In this document: in pieces, positions 25,653-34,317 of the stretch
Position numbering within the stretch: the first letter of the stretch is position 1
How the letters are laid out: every line of letters starts with the position of its first letter
Assembly (NCBI RefSeq): GCF_017792385.1
Contig: NZ_CP051230.1
Coordinates: 2,108,001 to 2,172,000 of the forward strand
Reading direction: 5' to 3'
Length of the DNA: 64,000 bases
From: Hyphomonas sp.
GTDB taxonomy: Bacteria > Pseudomonadota > Alphaproteobacteria > Caulobacterales > Hyphomonadaceae
The notes under the pieces: model-generated
Seen by the model: the letters and a program-made list of their open reading frames with translations, nothing else
Database searches by the model: none
What the model was told of the DNA's origin: nothing
Program-made: the position numbers and the translations under genes

Positions 25653-26489
25653 TCAGGGCTGTTTGGCGTCAGGTTTTCGCAGGGAATAGGTCTCCGCATC
25701 CCCGGGGAAGTCGCGGGCGCGGACATCGGCGGCGAACTGGCCGATGGCGGCATCGATCTCGCTGCGCAAATCACCATAGCGGCGCACGAATTTCGGGGCC
25801 CAGTCGAACAGGCCCAGCATGTCCTGGGTCACCAGAACCTGACCGTCACAGCTGGCCGAGGCACCGATGCCGATGGTGGGGCAGCTGACTTCGGCGGTGA
25901 TCTCGTCGGCCAGATCCCGTGCCACGCCCTCAATGACGATGGCAAAGGCGCCGGCCCGGTCGGCCGCGCGGGCCTCGTTCAGCACGATATCGCGTTCGGA
26001 CCCGGTACGGCCCTTGGCGCGGAAGCCGCCATCGACATTGACCGCCTGCGGGCGCAGGCCGACATGGCCCATGACCGGGATGCCACGCTCGACCAGATGG
26101 GCGATCTGGGTGGCTGCATAGGCGCCGCTCTCGATCTTCACGGCCTGGCAGCCGGTTTCCTTCATGATCCGCGCCGCATTGAGGAAGGCCTGGTCCTCGC
26201 TGGTTTCGTAGCTGCCAAAGGGCATGTCCACCACCACGAAGGCCTGCTGGCTGCCGCGCATGACGGCCTGACCGTGCAGGATCATCATGTCCATCGTGAC
26301 GCCGACCGTGGAAGGCAGGCCATGCACCACCATGCCAAGGCTGTCGCCGACCAGAATGAGATCGGCATGCGGGTCCATGATTTCGGCCATCGGCGCGTCA
26401 TAGGCGGTCAGGCAGACCAGTGGCTTGCCTCCCTTTGCGGCGGCGATGTCCTTGACGGTCTTGCGGGTGATGCGGGTTTGTTTCGACAT
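25653..26489 (-). CDS. panB: 3-methyl-2-oxobutanoate hydroxymethyltransferase
   Basis: 278 residues from ATG 26489. It makes ketopantoate in pantothenate/CoA synthesis. Motifs are LVCLTAYDAPMAEI, ILVGDSLGMVVHG with the magnesium-binding Asp, VVDMPFGSYE, AVKIESG and VMGHVGLRPQAVN, with the late ITAEVSCPTIGIGAS. All are typical of the PanB TIM barrel. panC is not adjacent. The YfgM-like gene starts 70 bp downstream on the same strand. Confidence 0.96.
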   Translation of the reverse strand: MSKQTRITRKTVKDIAAAKGGKPLVCLTAYDAPMAEIMDPHADLILVGDSLGMVVHGLPSTVGVTMDMMILHGQAVMRGSQQAFVVVDMPFGSYETSEDQAFLNAARIMKETGCQAVKIESGAYAATQIAHLVERGIPVMGHVGLRPQAVNVDGGFRAKGRTGSERDIVLNEARAADRAGAFAIVIEGVARDLADEITAEVSCPTIGIGASASCDGQVLVTQDMLGLFDWAPKFVRRYGDLRSEIDAAIGQFAADVRARDFPGDAETYSLRKPDAKQP

Positions 26490-26558
26490 GGCCAGCGGCT
26501 TAGCCTGCCTCAGACGGGCGGGCAAGCGGCACCCTCGGATGGCGCCGCAGCCGGTCGG

Positions 26559-26960
26559 TCAGCTGCGGCCGCGGGGAAAGTGCTGGGTGGCCGGCGTGAT
26601 CTCGACCCAGTCATGCCGGGTCTCTTCCCAGACAGACCGGACAGGCGCCGGAAAATGCGGGTCCGCGATGGCCCCGACCGCTATGCCCACCGCATCCGGA
26701 TGCTTCTCCGTGGTCCAGTAGACGCTGGACCCGCAGACCGGGCAGAAATGGGTCGTGAAAGCGCCGCCGCTGTCGGCGTGCCGGGTCCAGGACCGGGTGT
26801 CTCCTGAAAAGGCGAGCGTGGCGCGGGGATAGTAGGCGCCGACACCGAAGGGGGAGCCCGACCGTCTTTGGCAGGCCGTGCAATGACACGCCACCACGGC
26901 GGGCGTCAGGTCATCGGGCAGGGTGACCGTCAGCTGTCCGCAGGCACACCGGGCTTGCAT
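26559..26960 (-). CDS. GFA family protein (CENP-V/GFA zinc fold)
   Basis: 133 residues. The zinc ligands of the GFA fold are in place: CACGQLTVTL near the N-terminus, ACHCTACQRRSGSPFG near 30 and HFCPVCGSSVYW near 90. The family was named after glutathione-dependent formaldehyde-activating enzyme, but most members have no shown activity. The ATG is 3 bp from the NnrU-family stop upstream, so they are probably co-transcribed. Confidence 0.88.
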   Translation of the reverse strand: MQARCACGQLTVTLPDDLTPAVVACHCTACQRRSGSPFGVGAYYPRATLAFSGDTRSWTRHADSGGAFTTHFCPVCGSSVYWTTEKHPDAVGIAVGAIADPHFPAPVRSVWEETRHDWVEITPATQHFPRGRS

Positions 26961-26963
26961 GGC

Positions 26964-27548
26964 CTATCCCCGCAGCAGGACCGGCACGCCGATCAGCCAT
27001 TGGTGCAAATGGAAGACGAGGGCGAGATAGACGCCGGTGCCGATGACCAGGGCGCCGACATCCCCCAGCGTGGAGGGCGGCGTGTCCGGATCGGGGCCGG
27101 TGTCGCCGCGCTTCTTCACGGCGATCCGGTCGATCACCGCATAGGCGAGGAAACTGGTGAAGAGGATGACCGAATTCCACTCGCCATTGGCGATCAGGTG
27201 GCCGAGCGCCCACAGCTTCACGGCGACCAGCATGGGGTGCTTGAGCGCTTTCCGGATGCGGCCGGTCGGCAGATAGGCAGCCGCCAGCGCAATCATGGCC
27301 GGCAGCATCAGCGCCATCGTGACATGACGGCCCCAGTCCGGCGCGAAATAGAGCGATCCCATCCAGCGGGCCTGATCGTAACCGTAGATGATCAGTGCAA
27401 ATCCCGCGATGGCGACAAGGCTGTAAAGGCCCATGAAGGGCGCGTAGCCAAGCCGCCGGCGCAAATCCCGTCCCGGCGCGCGGCTGCGGAATGCCGAATA
27501 CAGGTGGATCCCGAAAAACAGGACCAGTCCGGCAATCAGATATGGCAT
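26964..27548 (-). CDS. NnrU family membrane protein
   Basis: 194 residues with about five TM helices. The family features are MPYLIAGLVLFFGIHLYSAF, a conserved RDLRRRLGYAPFMGLYSLVA, then RIRKALKHPMLVAVKLWALGHLIANGE. NnrU proteins were found next to denitrification genes; here no nitrogen-oxide genes are near, so the role is open. The ribosome binding site is strong (GGGAGGACATTGCC-ATG). It heads a two-gene unit with the GFA protein. Confidence 0.85.
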   Translation of the reverse strand: MPYLIAGLVLFFGIHLYSAFRSRAPGRDLRRRLGYAPFMGLYSLVAIAGFALIIYGYDQARWMGSLYFAPDWGRHVTMALMLPAMIALAAAYLPTGRIRKALKHPMLVAVKLWALGHLIANGEWNSVILFTSFLAYAVIDRIAVKKRGDTGPDPDTPPSTLGDVGALVIGTGVYLALVFHLHQWLIGVPVLLRG

Positions 27549-27608
27549 GGCAATGTCCTCCCGGGCGGCAGACTAGGCGGAGTCTGGCAGCCGGGAAAGC
27601 CGGAAGCG

Positions 27609-27857
27609 CTAGGCGTCGCCCGAATCCTTGAACCAGACTTCCACGTCGCCCTTCAATTTCAGCGTCAGCGGCTTGCCCTTGCGGTCGACGGCCTTGCCGG
27701 CGGCGACGCGGATCCAGCCTTCGGAAATGCAGTATTCCTCGACATTGGTCTTCTCGGTGCCGTTGAAGCGCACGCCGATTTCCCGCTGCAGCAGGTCTGC
27801 GTCGTGATACTTGCTGGCCGGGTCGAGGGCGAGGCGGTCTGGGAGCGTGTCAGTCAT
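27609..27857 (-). CDS. DUF3297 family protein
   Basis: 82 residues, soluble. The conserved pattern LALDPASKYHDADLLQREIG, VRFNGTEKTNVEEYCISEGW and KGKPLTLKLKGDVEVWF covers nearly the whole protein and is the DUF3297 signature. Function unknown. The start faces the GGDEF-EAL gene across 169 bp, which should hold both promoters. Confidence 0.88.
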   Translation of the reverse strand: MTDTLPDRLALDPASKYHDADLLQREIGVRFNGTEKTNVEEYCISEGWIRVAAGKAVDRKGKPLTLKLKGDVEVWFKDSGDA

Positions 27858-28026
27858 GTCCCGCTCTTTGCCAGCGACGGCGGGAATTGCAAGGGGATTT
27901 GCGCAAGGGCGCGCCGGTTCCAGACCATGAAGGCAGGGTTAACAAGGCCTTGTGGAATTTGCCTGCAACTAAACCGGGCCTTATGGAACAGCCTGTAATG
28001 GACAATGCACAACAAAGTGGGTTGTC

Positions 28027-30039
28027 ATGAGAAATCTCTCCGACATCAAGCATTACAGAACGATGCTTCAGAACGCGCGGTCCCTCGATGAGGCCGTGAT
28101 GATGGAGCAAATGCGTGCGACATCGCAAAACCTGACCGCCCTGTACTCGATGCTGTGCGTCGCGTCGCTTTCGCTCGGGCTGAGCTTTCTGGACCGGGCG
28201 CCGCTCTATCTGACCATCGGTCTGCCCTGCCTGTTCATCGTCGCCAGCATCCTGCGGATCAATCACTGGCGCGACTCGCATGTCGATGTCATCGACCCCG
28301 ATCGCGCCCGGCGCGATTTCAAAGTGATCGAATACGGGTCACTGGTCATCTTCGCCGTCATCGGCGGCTGGGTGGCCATGCTGTGGCCGTATGCGCTGGG
28401 CGTCCAGGAATCGCAGCTGGCCCTGTTCACCGGCCTGATAGGACCGGTCGGCATGATGTGTTCGATGCCACGTCCGCGAATCGTGGCGGTCGGCCTCACC
28501 GGCACGCTGCTGGTCTTCTGCCTCGTCTTTGTGGCGCATGATCCGTATTTCTACGGCTTCATGGTCGTGCCGATGGCGGTGTCCTATGGCGTGTTCTTCA
28601 AGGTCTCCTACAACTACAAGCAGCGCATCGTTCAGTCTGTGATGCTGCACAATGAACTGATTTCCGAAAACGAGCGGGCATCCGGGCTGGCGGAATCGAA
28701 CCGCTTCCTGGCCCTGTCGGACACGCTGACCGGCCTGCCGAACCGCCGCCGGTTCTTCGAACAGATCAATCTGTTTTTCGAGCGCGCGCCGGACGGGGAG
28801 CTGCCGATTGTCGGACTGGTCGACCTGGACGGGTTCAAGCCGCTGAATGACGTCTTCGGACATTCGGCCGGCGATGCGGTCCTGGTCGAGACCGCCAGCC
28901 GCATGAAGGCGGCCGCCGCCCGCTTCGGCGGCACGGTCGCCCGGCTTGGCGGCGACGAGTTTGCCTATGTGCTGCCCTGGAACACGTCGCGCGACGATGC
29001 GCTGAAATGTTCGAACGATCTGGTGTTTGCAATCAGCAATCCGGTGATGCTGCCAAGCGGTGACACCAGCCGCGTCTCCGCTTCGGTCGGCCTGTCGTCG
29101 CGCAGCTTCGAAGTGTCCTCGGCGAAGGATTTGCTGGAGCAGGCCGATTTTGCCCTGTTCCGTGCCAAGGAGAGCGCGGTGGGCTCTGTGGTCGAATTCT
29201 CGTCCAATCATGCCGCCAGCAAGCGCCGCGAAGTCCTGGTGCACCAGGCCTTCAAGAATGCCGACCTGGACCGGGAAATCCACCTTGTGTTCCAGCCGAT
29301 CATCGACACGCGGGACGGCGCGATCCGCCGCTGCGAAGCGCTGGCCCGGTGGGACAATCCGGAAATCGGCATGGTGCCGCCGAGCGAGTTTGTTCCGATT
29401 GCGGAAAAGGCCGGCATGACACAGGAAATGACCCTGGCCGTGTTCCGCAAGGTGATTGCCCAGCTGAAAGTGTGGCCGGAGACGGCGCGCATTGCCGTGA
29501 ACCTGTCCGCGCAGGACGTAAACAGCCGCCAGTGCACGGACCTGCTGGCCTCCATGCTGATCCGCCAGTCGCCGGACCTGCGCAAACGCATCTGTATCGA
29601 GGTGACCGAATCCTCGCTGCTGACGGACTTCAAGGAAGTGCGCAACAATCTGATGAAGTTCCGCGAACTGGGCGTGAAGATCGCGCTCGATGATTTCGGA
29701 ACCGGCTTTTCCTCGTTGCGCTATCTGCAGGAACTGGAATTCGACATTGTGAAGATCGACCGCAGCTTCATTGCCTCGATCGACTTCAAGGAGAAGAGTT
29801 TCGGCCTCGTGCGGACGATCAGCCGCCTGTGCCGCTCGCTCTCCATCGCCTGTGTGGCCGAAGGTGTCGAGACGCGGGAAGAGCTGGATTATGTCCGGTC
29901 TGCCGGATGCCATCTGGTGCAGGGCTATTATTTCTCCACGCCGCTGACGGCCGAAAAGATGCAGCCCTATCTGGAAGGGGAGCTGACCTTTGACGGGCTC
30001 GGCTCGGCACTGCCGCTGCAGGCGCGGGACGTGGCCTGA
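28027..30039 (+). CDS. Membrane GGDEF-EAL protein (c-di-GMP turnover)
   Basis: 670 residues. About six TM helices occupy 35-195. A GGDEF domain (about 225-390) has the intact signature GGDEF at 308-312. An EAL domain (about 405-655) has EAL at 437-439, DDFGTGFSSL near 558 and CVAEGVETREEL, so the phosphodiesterase residues look complete. No RxxD inhibitory site precedes GGDEF (the segment is RFGGTVARLGGDEF). It could therefore make or cleave c-di-GMP; the GGDEF half may instead be a GTP-sensing partner. Monocistronic. Confidence 0.92.
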   Translation: MRNLSDIKHYRTMLQNARSLDEAVMMEQMRATSQNLTALYSMLCVASLSLGLSFLDRAPLYLTIGLPCLFIVASILRINHWRDSHVDVIDPDRARRDFKVIEYGSLVIFAVIGGWVAMLWPYALGVQESQLALFTGLIGPVGMMCSMPRPRIVAVGLTGTLLVFCLVFVAHDPYFYGFMVVPMAVSYGVFFKVSYNYKQRIVQSVMLHNELISENERASGLAESNRFLALSDTLTGLPNRRRFFEQINLFFERAPDGELPIVGLVDLDGFKPLNDVFGHSAGDAVLVETASRMKAAAARFGGTVARLGGDEFAYVLPWNTSRDDALKCSNDLVFAISNPVMLPSGDTSRVSASVGLSSRSFEVSSAKDLLEQADFALFRAKESAVGSVVEFSSNHAASKRREVLVHQAFKNADLDREIHLVFQPIIDTRDGAIRRCEALARWDNPEIGMVPPSEFVPIAEKAGMTQEMTLAVFRKVIAQLKVWPETARIAVNLSAQDVNSRQCTDLLASMLIRQSPDLRKRICIEVTESSLLTDFKEVRNNLMKFRELGVKIALDDFGTGFSSLRYLQELEFDIVKIDRSFIASIDFKEKSFGLVRTISRLCRSLSIACVAEGVETREELDYVRSAGCHLVQGYYFSTPLTAEKMQPYLEGELTFDGLGSALPLQARDVA

Positions 30040-30052
30040 CCTCAAACGGTCT

Positions 30053-30076
30053 GCACGGGAATCGATTTTCCTGTGC
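30053..30076 (+). terminator. Weak stem-loop after the GGDEF-EAL gene
   Basis: Nine-base-pair stem GCACGGGAA / TTCCTGTGC (one G-T pair) with loop TCGATT, 14 bp after the stop. No clear T-tract follows, so termination is uncertain. Confidence 0.4.
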
Positions 30077-30139
30077 CGGCCGGATTTTCCGTGATAGGGG
30101 TTTTCCCGGGACGCCGCAGACAGGCAGGTGAGGGAAAAC

Positions 30140-30766
30140 ATGACACTATCGGTATTCAGCGCCGGGTTCGGGCGCACAGGGACAATGTCCCTGAAACTGG
30201 CCCTGGAACAACTGGGTTTCGGGCCATGTCACCACATGATCGAGGTGATCGGGAATGGCGATGCGCAGGTGCCGCTCTGGAATGCGGCCCTGAACGGCGA
30301 GCCGGACTTCGAGGCGATCTATTCAGGCTATGGCGCAGCGGTGGACTGGCCGACGGCCGCCTTCTGGCAGGAACTGGCAGTCGCCTATCCGGATGCGAAA
30401 GTGATCCTGTCGTCTCGTTCGGCCGAAAGCTGGTACAACAGTATTTCCGAGACCATCCTGGCCACGGTCTGGGATGAGGCATCCTGGCCGCCACCCGCAG
30501 TGGACTGGTTCCGCATGGTTTCCAAGGTGCTGGAGCGCAGCCTGGGCACCGCGCGCGACCGGGATGGCATCATCGCCGCCTTCGAGGCGCATGAGGCCGC
30601 GGTGAAGGCCGCCATTCCGGCCGGGCGCCTTCTGGTGCATTCGGCGAAGGAGGGCTGGGCGCCCCTCTGCGCCTTCCTCGGCGTGCCGGTCCCGGACGCG
30701 CCCTATCCGCGAACCAACAGCAAGGAAGAATTCTTCGAGCATATGAAGAAGGCAGACGATCTGTAG
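30140..30766 (+). CDS. Sulfotransferase family protein
   Basis: 208 residues from ATG 30140. The 5'-phosphosulfate loop FSAGFGRTGTMSLKLALEQL opens the protein, followed by VILSSRSAESWYNSI (3'-phosphate-binding Arg/Ser) and the end signature GWAPLCAFLGVPVPD and PYPRTNSKEEF. This is the Sulfotransfer_4-type family, which would move sulfate from PAPS to a hydroxyl acceptor. The acceptor is unknown. It stands alone between two unrelated genes. Confidence 0.85.
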   Translation: MTLSVFSAGFGRTGTMSLKLALEQLGFGPCHHMIEVIGNGDAQVPLWNAALNGEPDFEAIYSGYGAAVDWPTAAFWQELAVAYPDAKVILSSRSAESWYNSISETILATVWDEASWPPPAVDWFRMVSKVLERSLGTARDRDGIIAAFEAHEAAVKAAIPAGRLLVHSAKEGWAPLCAFLGVPVPDAPYPRTNSKEEFFEHMKKADDL

Positions 30767-30850
30767 AAAGACAAGCAACTGCACCAGCACGTGCGACGCC
30801 TGTGAGGGCGCTTCGATCGTGGGCTGAATTTTCTACAGGGAAAAGCCCGG

Positions 30851-31225
30851 TCAGGTGTCCGGCAGGGGCAGCGGGTGCCGCGTGATGATGTGCAGGGTGC
30901 TCGCGCTGCAGTGCTGAGGCAGCGCGGCAATTTGCAGGAGGTCCCGGCTTGCGCCGGGATGAGCGGGCTCGGGGCCGGTGAGGGCGGCCTGATAGGCTTT
31001 GGAGGGGGTGAAGCTGAGCGGGTCTGGCGTCAGGGCTTCGGGCGGCTTCCCGATCCAGTTCAGTTCGACATTGCCATGCCGGTCAATGAGGACGCTGAAG
31101 ATGACGCCCTTGCCCCGGACCGCGCGCACATAGAGGCGCAGCGCCACGACCTGCAGCCAGATCCAGAACCGGTAGGGCTCCAGATCCCGGTGCGTCAGGG
31201 CAACAGGGGCAAACAGCGTGTCCAT
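30851..31225 (-). CDS. Hypothetical protein with a REP-derived C-terminus
   Basis: 124 residues, not recognised. The N-terminal 65 residues look genuine: a hydrophobic-aromatic stretch FWIWLQVVALRLYVRAVRG and FSVLIDRHGNVELNWIG. The C-terminal third (PAHPGASRDLLQI and on) is the translation of a REP-like hairpin (30942-30959), which suggests read-through into a repeat element. A terminator ends the upstream gene 50 bp before this start. No close context; existence moderately likely. Confidence 0.45.
   Translation of the reverse strand: MDTLFAPVALTHRDLEPYRFWIWLQVVALRLYVRAVRGKGVIFSVLIDRHGNVELNWIGKPPEALTPDPLSFTPSKAYQAALTGPEPAHPGASRDLLQIAALPQHCSASTLHIITRHPLPLPDT
30942..30959. repeat. REP-like hairpin inside the hypothetical ORF
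   Basis: TCCCGGC-TTGC-GCCGGGA is a perfect 7-bp stem with TTGC loop, flanked by GG and TGAG. This is the core of dispersed GTCCCGGC/GCCGGGATGA repeats known in many proteobacterial genomes; a related CATCCCGGA element occurs at 50341-50437. Confidence 0.55.
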
Positions 31226-31274
31226 GCGTGACAGCCTGCCACACGTCAGGGCCCTGCCGGATAGCGGCCAAGGA

Positions 31275-31309
31275 AAAACCCCTGACCTGCTTGGCAGATC
31301 AGGGGTTTT
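31275..31309 (-). terminator. Terminator after the acyl-CoA dehydrogenase gene
   Basis: Long hairpin AAAACCCCTGA / TCAGGGGTTTT (11 bp), continued by an inner CTGC-TTG-GCAG stem. On the minus strand the arm ends in TTTTT. It lies 46 bp after the acyl-CoA dehydrogenase stop. Confidence 0.88.
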
Positions 31310-31354
31310 CGGTGTTCAGGGCCGGGGAGAGGTCGAAATCTGTCCCCGGATCAA

Positions 31355-32527
31355 TCAGTAACTCTTCGGCAGGCCGAGGACGCGTTCGGCGATGAAGTTG
31401 AGGATCATCTCGCGGCTGACCGGGGCGATGCGGGCGAGCATGGCTTCGCGCATCATGCGCTCGACATGGTACTCCTTGGCATAGCCCATGCCGCCATGTG
31501 TCAGCACGGCGGTCTCGCAGGCGCGGAAGCCGGCCTCGGTGCCGAGATATTTCGCGGCGTTCGCTTCGGCCCCGCAATCCTGCCCGGCATCATAGAGGCC
31601 GGCAGCCTTGTAGGCGAGCATTTCGGCGGCCGACAGTTCGGCCCAGGCCCTGGCCAGCGGATGCTGGATGCCCTGGTTCTGGCCAATCGGACGGCCAAAG
31701 ACGACGCGCTCTTTCGCATAGGTCGCCGCACGTTCCAGCGCCGCAAAGCCGAGGCCGATGGATTCCACCGCGAACAGGACACGCTCGGGGTTCAGGCCCT
31801 GAAGCAGGTATTTGAAGCCTTCGCCTTCCTCGCCGATGAGGTGGTCTTTCGGCACTTCCAGACCGTCAATGTAGAGCATGTTGCACTCCACCGCCTTGCG
31901 GCCCATTTTCGGGATCGGCTGGCGCTCGATCTTGTTCGGGTCGAGGTCTGTGTAGAACAGGGACAGGCCGAGATACGGCTTGGCGCACTGGTCCTTGGGC
32001 GTGGTGCGCGCGATGATCAGGATCTTGTCGGCGCGCTGGGCCCCGGTCGTCCAGATCTTGCGGCCATTGATGACATAGCCGGTATTGGTGCGCTCGGCCT
32101 TGGTCTCCAGGCTGGACGTGTCGAGGCCGGAATTCGGCTCGGTCACGGCAAAGCACATCTTCTCCTCGCCGGAGATGATCTTGGGCAGGTTTTCGCGCTT
32201 CTGCTCCGGATTGCCGAACCGCTCCAGGGGCTTGGGCCCGAAAATGTTGAGGTGGATGGCCGAGGCGCCGGAATAGCCCGCGCCGGTCCGCGTGACGGTC
32301 TGCATCATCAGCGCCGCTTCGGTCAGGCCGAGGCCCGCGCCGCCATATTCTTCGGGGAAGGCGATGCCCAGCCAGCCGCCCGCGGCCATGGCGTCGCAGA
32401 ATTCCTCCGGCCAGTTGCCGGTCTCGTCGGTCTTCGCCCAATACTCATCCCCGAAGGGTTCGAGCGTTTTCTCGACGGCGGCCTTGATGGCGGCCTGGTC
32501 TTCACTCATCGGCGCGATCTGGTGCAT
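31355..32527 (-). CDS. Acyl-CoA dehydrogenase family protein
   Basis: 390 residues behind a CAGGAGGATACC ribosome binding site. FAD and acyl-CoA motifs are present: CFAVTEPNSGLDTSSLETKA, GRKIWTTGAQRADKILII, and KERVVFGRPIGQNQGIQHPL, then AAKYLGTEAGFRACETAVLTHGGMGYAKEY. In the C-terminal helix the usual YEGT with the catalytic glutamate is replaced by RIAPVSREM, so the base must lie elsewhere or the chemistry differs. It probably acts in fatty-acid or branched-chain catabolism. Monocistronic with its own terminator. Confidence 0.9.
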   Translation of the reverse strand: MHQIAPMSEDQAAIKAAVEKTLEPFGDEYWAKTDETGNWPEEFCDAMAAGGWLGIAFPEEYGGAGLGLTEAALMMQTVTRTGAGYSGASAIHLNIFGPKPLERFGNPEQKRENLPKIISGEEKMCFAVTEPNSGLDTSSLETKAERTNTGYVINGRKIWTTGAQRADKILIIARTTPKDQCAKPYLGLSLFYTDLDPNKIERQPIPKMGRKAVECNMLYIDGLEVPKDHLIGEEGEGFKYLLQGLNPERVLFAVESIGLGFAALERAATYAKERVVFGRPIGQNQGIQHPLARAWAELSAAEMLAYKAAGLYDAGQDCGAEANAAKYLGTEAGFRACETAVLTHGGMGYAKEYHVERMMREAMLARIAPVSREMILNFIAERVLGLPKSY

Positions 32528-32594
32528 GTGACGGTATCCTCCTGACGCCCAGACTTAGGCCGGGCAGGCAAGCCCGTCCAGCGATGGCCCTGCG

Positions 32595-34172
32595 TCAGGG
32601 GAGCGCAATCTGGTCCGTGATGCCGATGGCCGCCAGGAAGGCCGGGTCGTGGCTGATGACGAGAAGGGCGCCGGTATAGGCGTTGAGCGCGGCTTCGAGG
32701 GTTTCGATCGTGGCCATGTCGAGATGGTTGGTCGGCTCGTCCAGCAGGAGGAGTTCGGGCGGCTCGGGCGCGGCGAAGATGGCGGCGAGGCCCGCGCGCA
32801 GGCGTTCGCCGCCGCTGAGCGTCGCCACGGGCTGGTGGGCGGCCTCATTGCGGAAGGCAAAGCGGGCGAGGGCGGCATGGGCGGCGTTGCGGGTAAGGTG
32901 CGGCTGGACGGCGTGGAGCGCGTCGAGGATGGAGCCTTCTTGCGGCAGAAGGCTGACATGCTGGTCGAGCCGGGCGATGCGCGGCGTCAGCGTTTCGACC
33001 GTGCCGGAGACGGGGGCGATCTCGCCGAGGATCATCCGCATCAGCGTCGACTTGCCCGAACCATTGGGGCCGGAAATGGCGACGCGTTGCGGGCCGCGCA
33101 GCTCAAACGAGAGCGGGCCGAACAGGTGACGATCCCCGAAGGCGGCGACGGCGTTCTTCAGGCGGAGGATATCTTTCGAACTGGGCAGGTCGACGCGCGG
33201 CACATCCATCGAGATGGGCGCGGTGATTTCGACCCTGGCGCGCGCAGCCTCGAAGGCGTCTGCGGCGTCGCCAACCAGGCGGCCGGCGAGATGGTCGCCG
33301 CGGGCGGATGTGTGTTCGGCGCGTTCGGCGCGGGCATTCAGCACGAGCTTTGGCTGGGATCCGCGCGCGCGGGTCGCCCGGCCCAGCTTCTCGCGCCGGT
33401 CCTGTTTCTCGCGGGCGCGCTGGGCGTCGGTTTCGGCGCGCTTGAGGGCGCTGGCGGAGCGGGTGAGGTCGGCTTCGGCCTGGGCGCGGGCCGCGTCGCG
33501 CGCGTCGCGAAAGGCGCTCCAGCCGCCGCCGAAGATCGTGACGCCGATGGGGGTCAATTCCACGATCCGGTCGACCTGTTCCAACAGGTCCCGGTCATGA
33601 CTGGCGATGAGTGCGCCGCCGCGCCACTGGGCGAGCAGGTCGGCGATGGCGCGCCGCCCGTCCGTATCGAGATTGTTGGTTGGCTCGTCCAGCAGCAGGA
33701 TGTCCGGCTGTTCCAGAAGCAGGCGGGCGATCATCACGCGTGTGCGTTCGCCGCCGCTGAGCTGTGACATGGGGGTATCAAGCGGCATGTCGCGCAGGCC
33801 GGTAGAGGCGAGGGTCTCTTCCAGCCGGGCTTCCAGCGTCCAGTCGGCCAGCTCAGCATCTTCCAGCGTGCCATCGCCCGCCGCCAGACTCGCGAGCCGG
33901 GCAAGGTCTTCCGCCACGCCGAGGGTTTCGCTGAGGGTCAGCGACTCATCGGCAATCTGGGCAAGGCGGCCCAGCCGGGCGTGTACGGACAGCGTGCCGC
34001 GCGCGGGCGTGATCTCGCCGGCAATGGCGCGCAGCAGCGTGGACTTGCCACAGCCATTGCGCCCGACAAGGCCAATGCGTTCGCGGCCAAGCGACAGGCT
34101 CAGCCCGTCAAAGAGCGGGGTGCCGTCAGGCGCAGTGAGGGAAAGCGAATCGAGCGTGAGAAGAGAAGACAT
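32595..34172 (-). CDS. ABC-F family ATPase
   Basis: 525 residues, two fused ATP-binding cassettes and no membrane domain: Walker A VGRNGCGKSTLLRAI near 35 and SGPNGSGKSTLMRMI near 360, signatures LSGGERTRVMIARLL and LSGGERLRAGLAAIF, Walker B ILLLDEPTNNLD and LLLLDEPTNHLD. The linker (about 235-300) is a charged coiled coil with many Arg/Ala (RAREKQDRREKLGRATRARG). ABC-F proteins act on ribosomes in translation or antibiotic resistance. Which subclass is not clear from sequence. Confidence 0.9.
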   Translation of the reverse strand: MSSLLTLDSLSLTAPDGTPLFDGLSLSLGRERIGLVGRNGCGKSTLLRAIAGEITPARGTLSVHARLGRLAQIADESLTLSETLGVAEDLARLASLAAGDGTLEDAELADWTLEARLEETLASTGLRDMPLDTPMSQLSGGERTRVMIARLLLEQPDILLLDEPTNNLDTDGRRAIADLLAQWRGGALIASHDRDLLEQVDRIVELTPIGVTIFGGGWSAFRDARDAARAQAEADLTRSASALKRAETDAQRAREKQDRREKLGRATRARGSQPKLVLNARAERAEHTSARGDHLAGRLVGDAADAFEAARARVEITAPISMDVPRVDLPSSKDILRLKNAVAAFGDRHLFGPLSFELRGPQRVAISGPNGSGKSTLMRMILGEIAPVSGTVETLTPRIARLDQHVSLLPQEGSILDALHAVQPHLTRNAAHAALARFAFRNEAAHQPVATLSGGERLRAGLAAIFAAPEPPELLLLDEPTNHLDMATIETLEAALNAYTGALLVISHDPAFLAAIGITDQIALP

Positions 34173-34317
34173 GGGCAGGCCGGATGATCATGGAACGGGT
34201 CAGCGAAGCGGTGGGCTTTGCGTAATCCATGTCTCTGGCCTCCAATATTGTCTCGGGATGGTGTCTCTGCGGATCGAGGCGTCTACATACGCATTCCGCG
34301 GCGCAGTTCAAGCAAAA

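Noticed and set aside
28339..30177. 612-codon open frame antisense to the GGDEF-EAL gene
   Set aside because: It mirrors the coding frame of a clear two-domain protein; the translation is His/Arg/Gln-rich with no domain. High GC creates such antisense frames.
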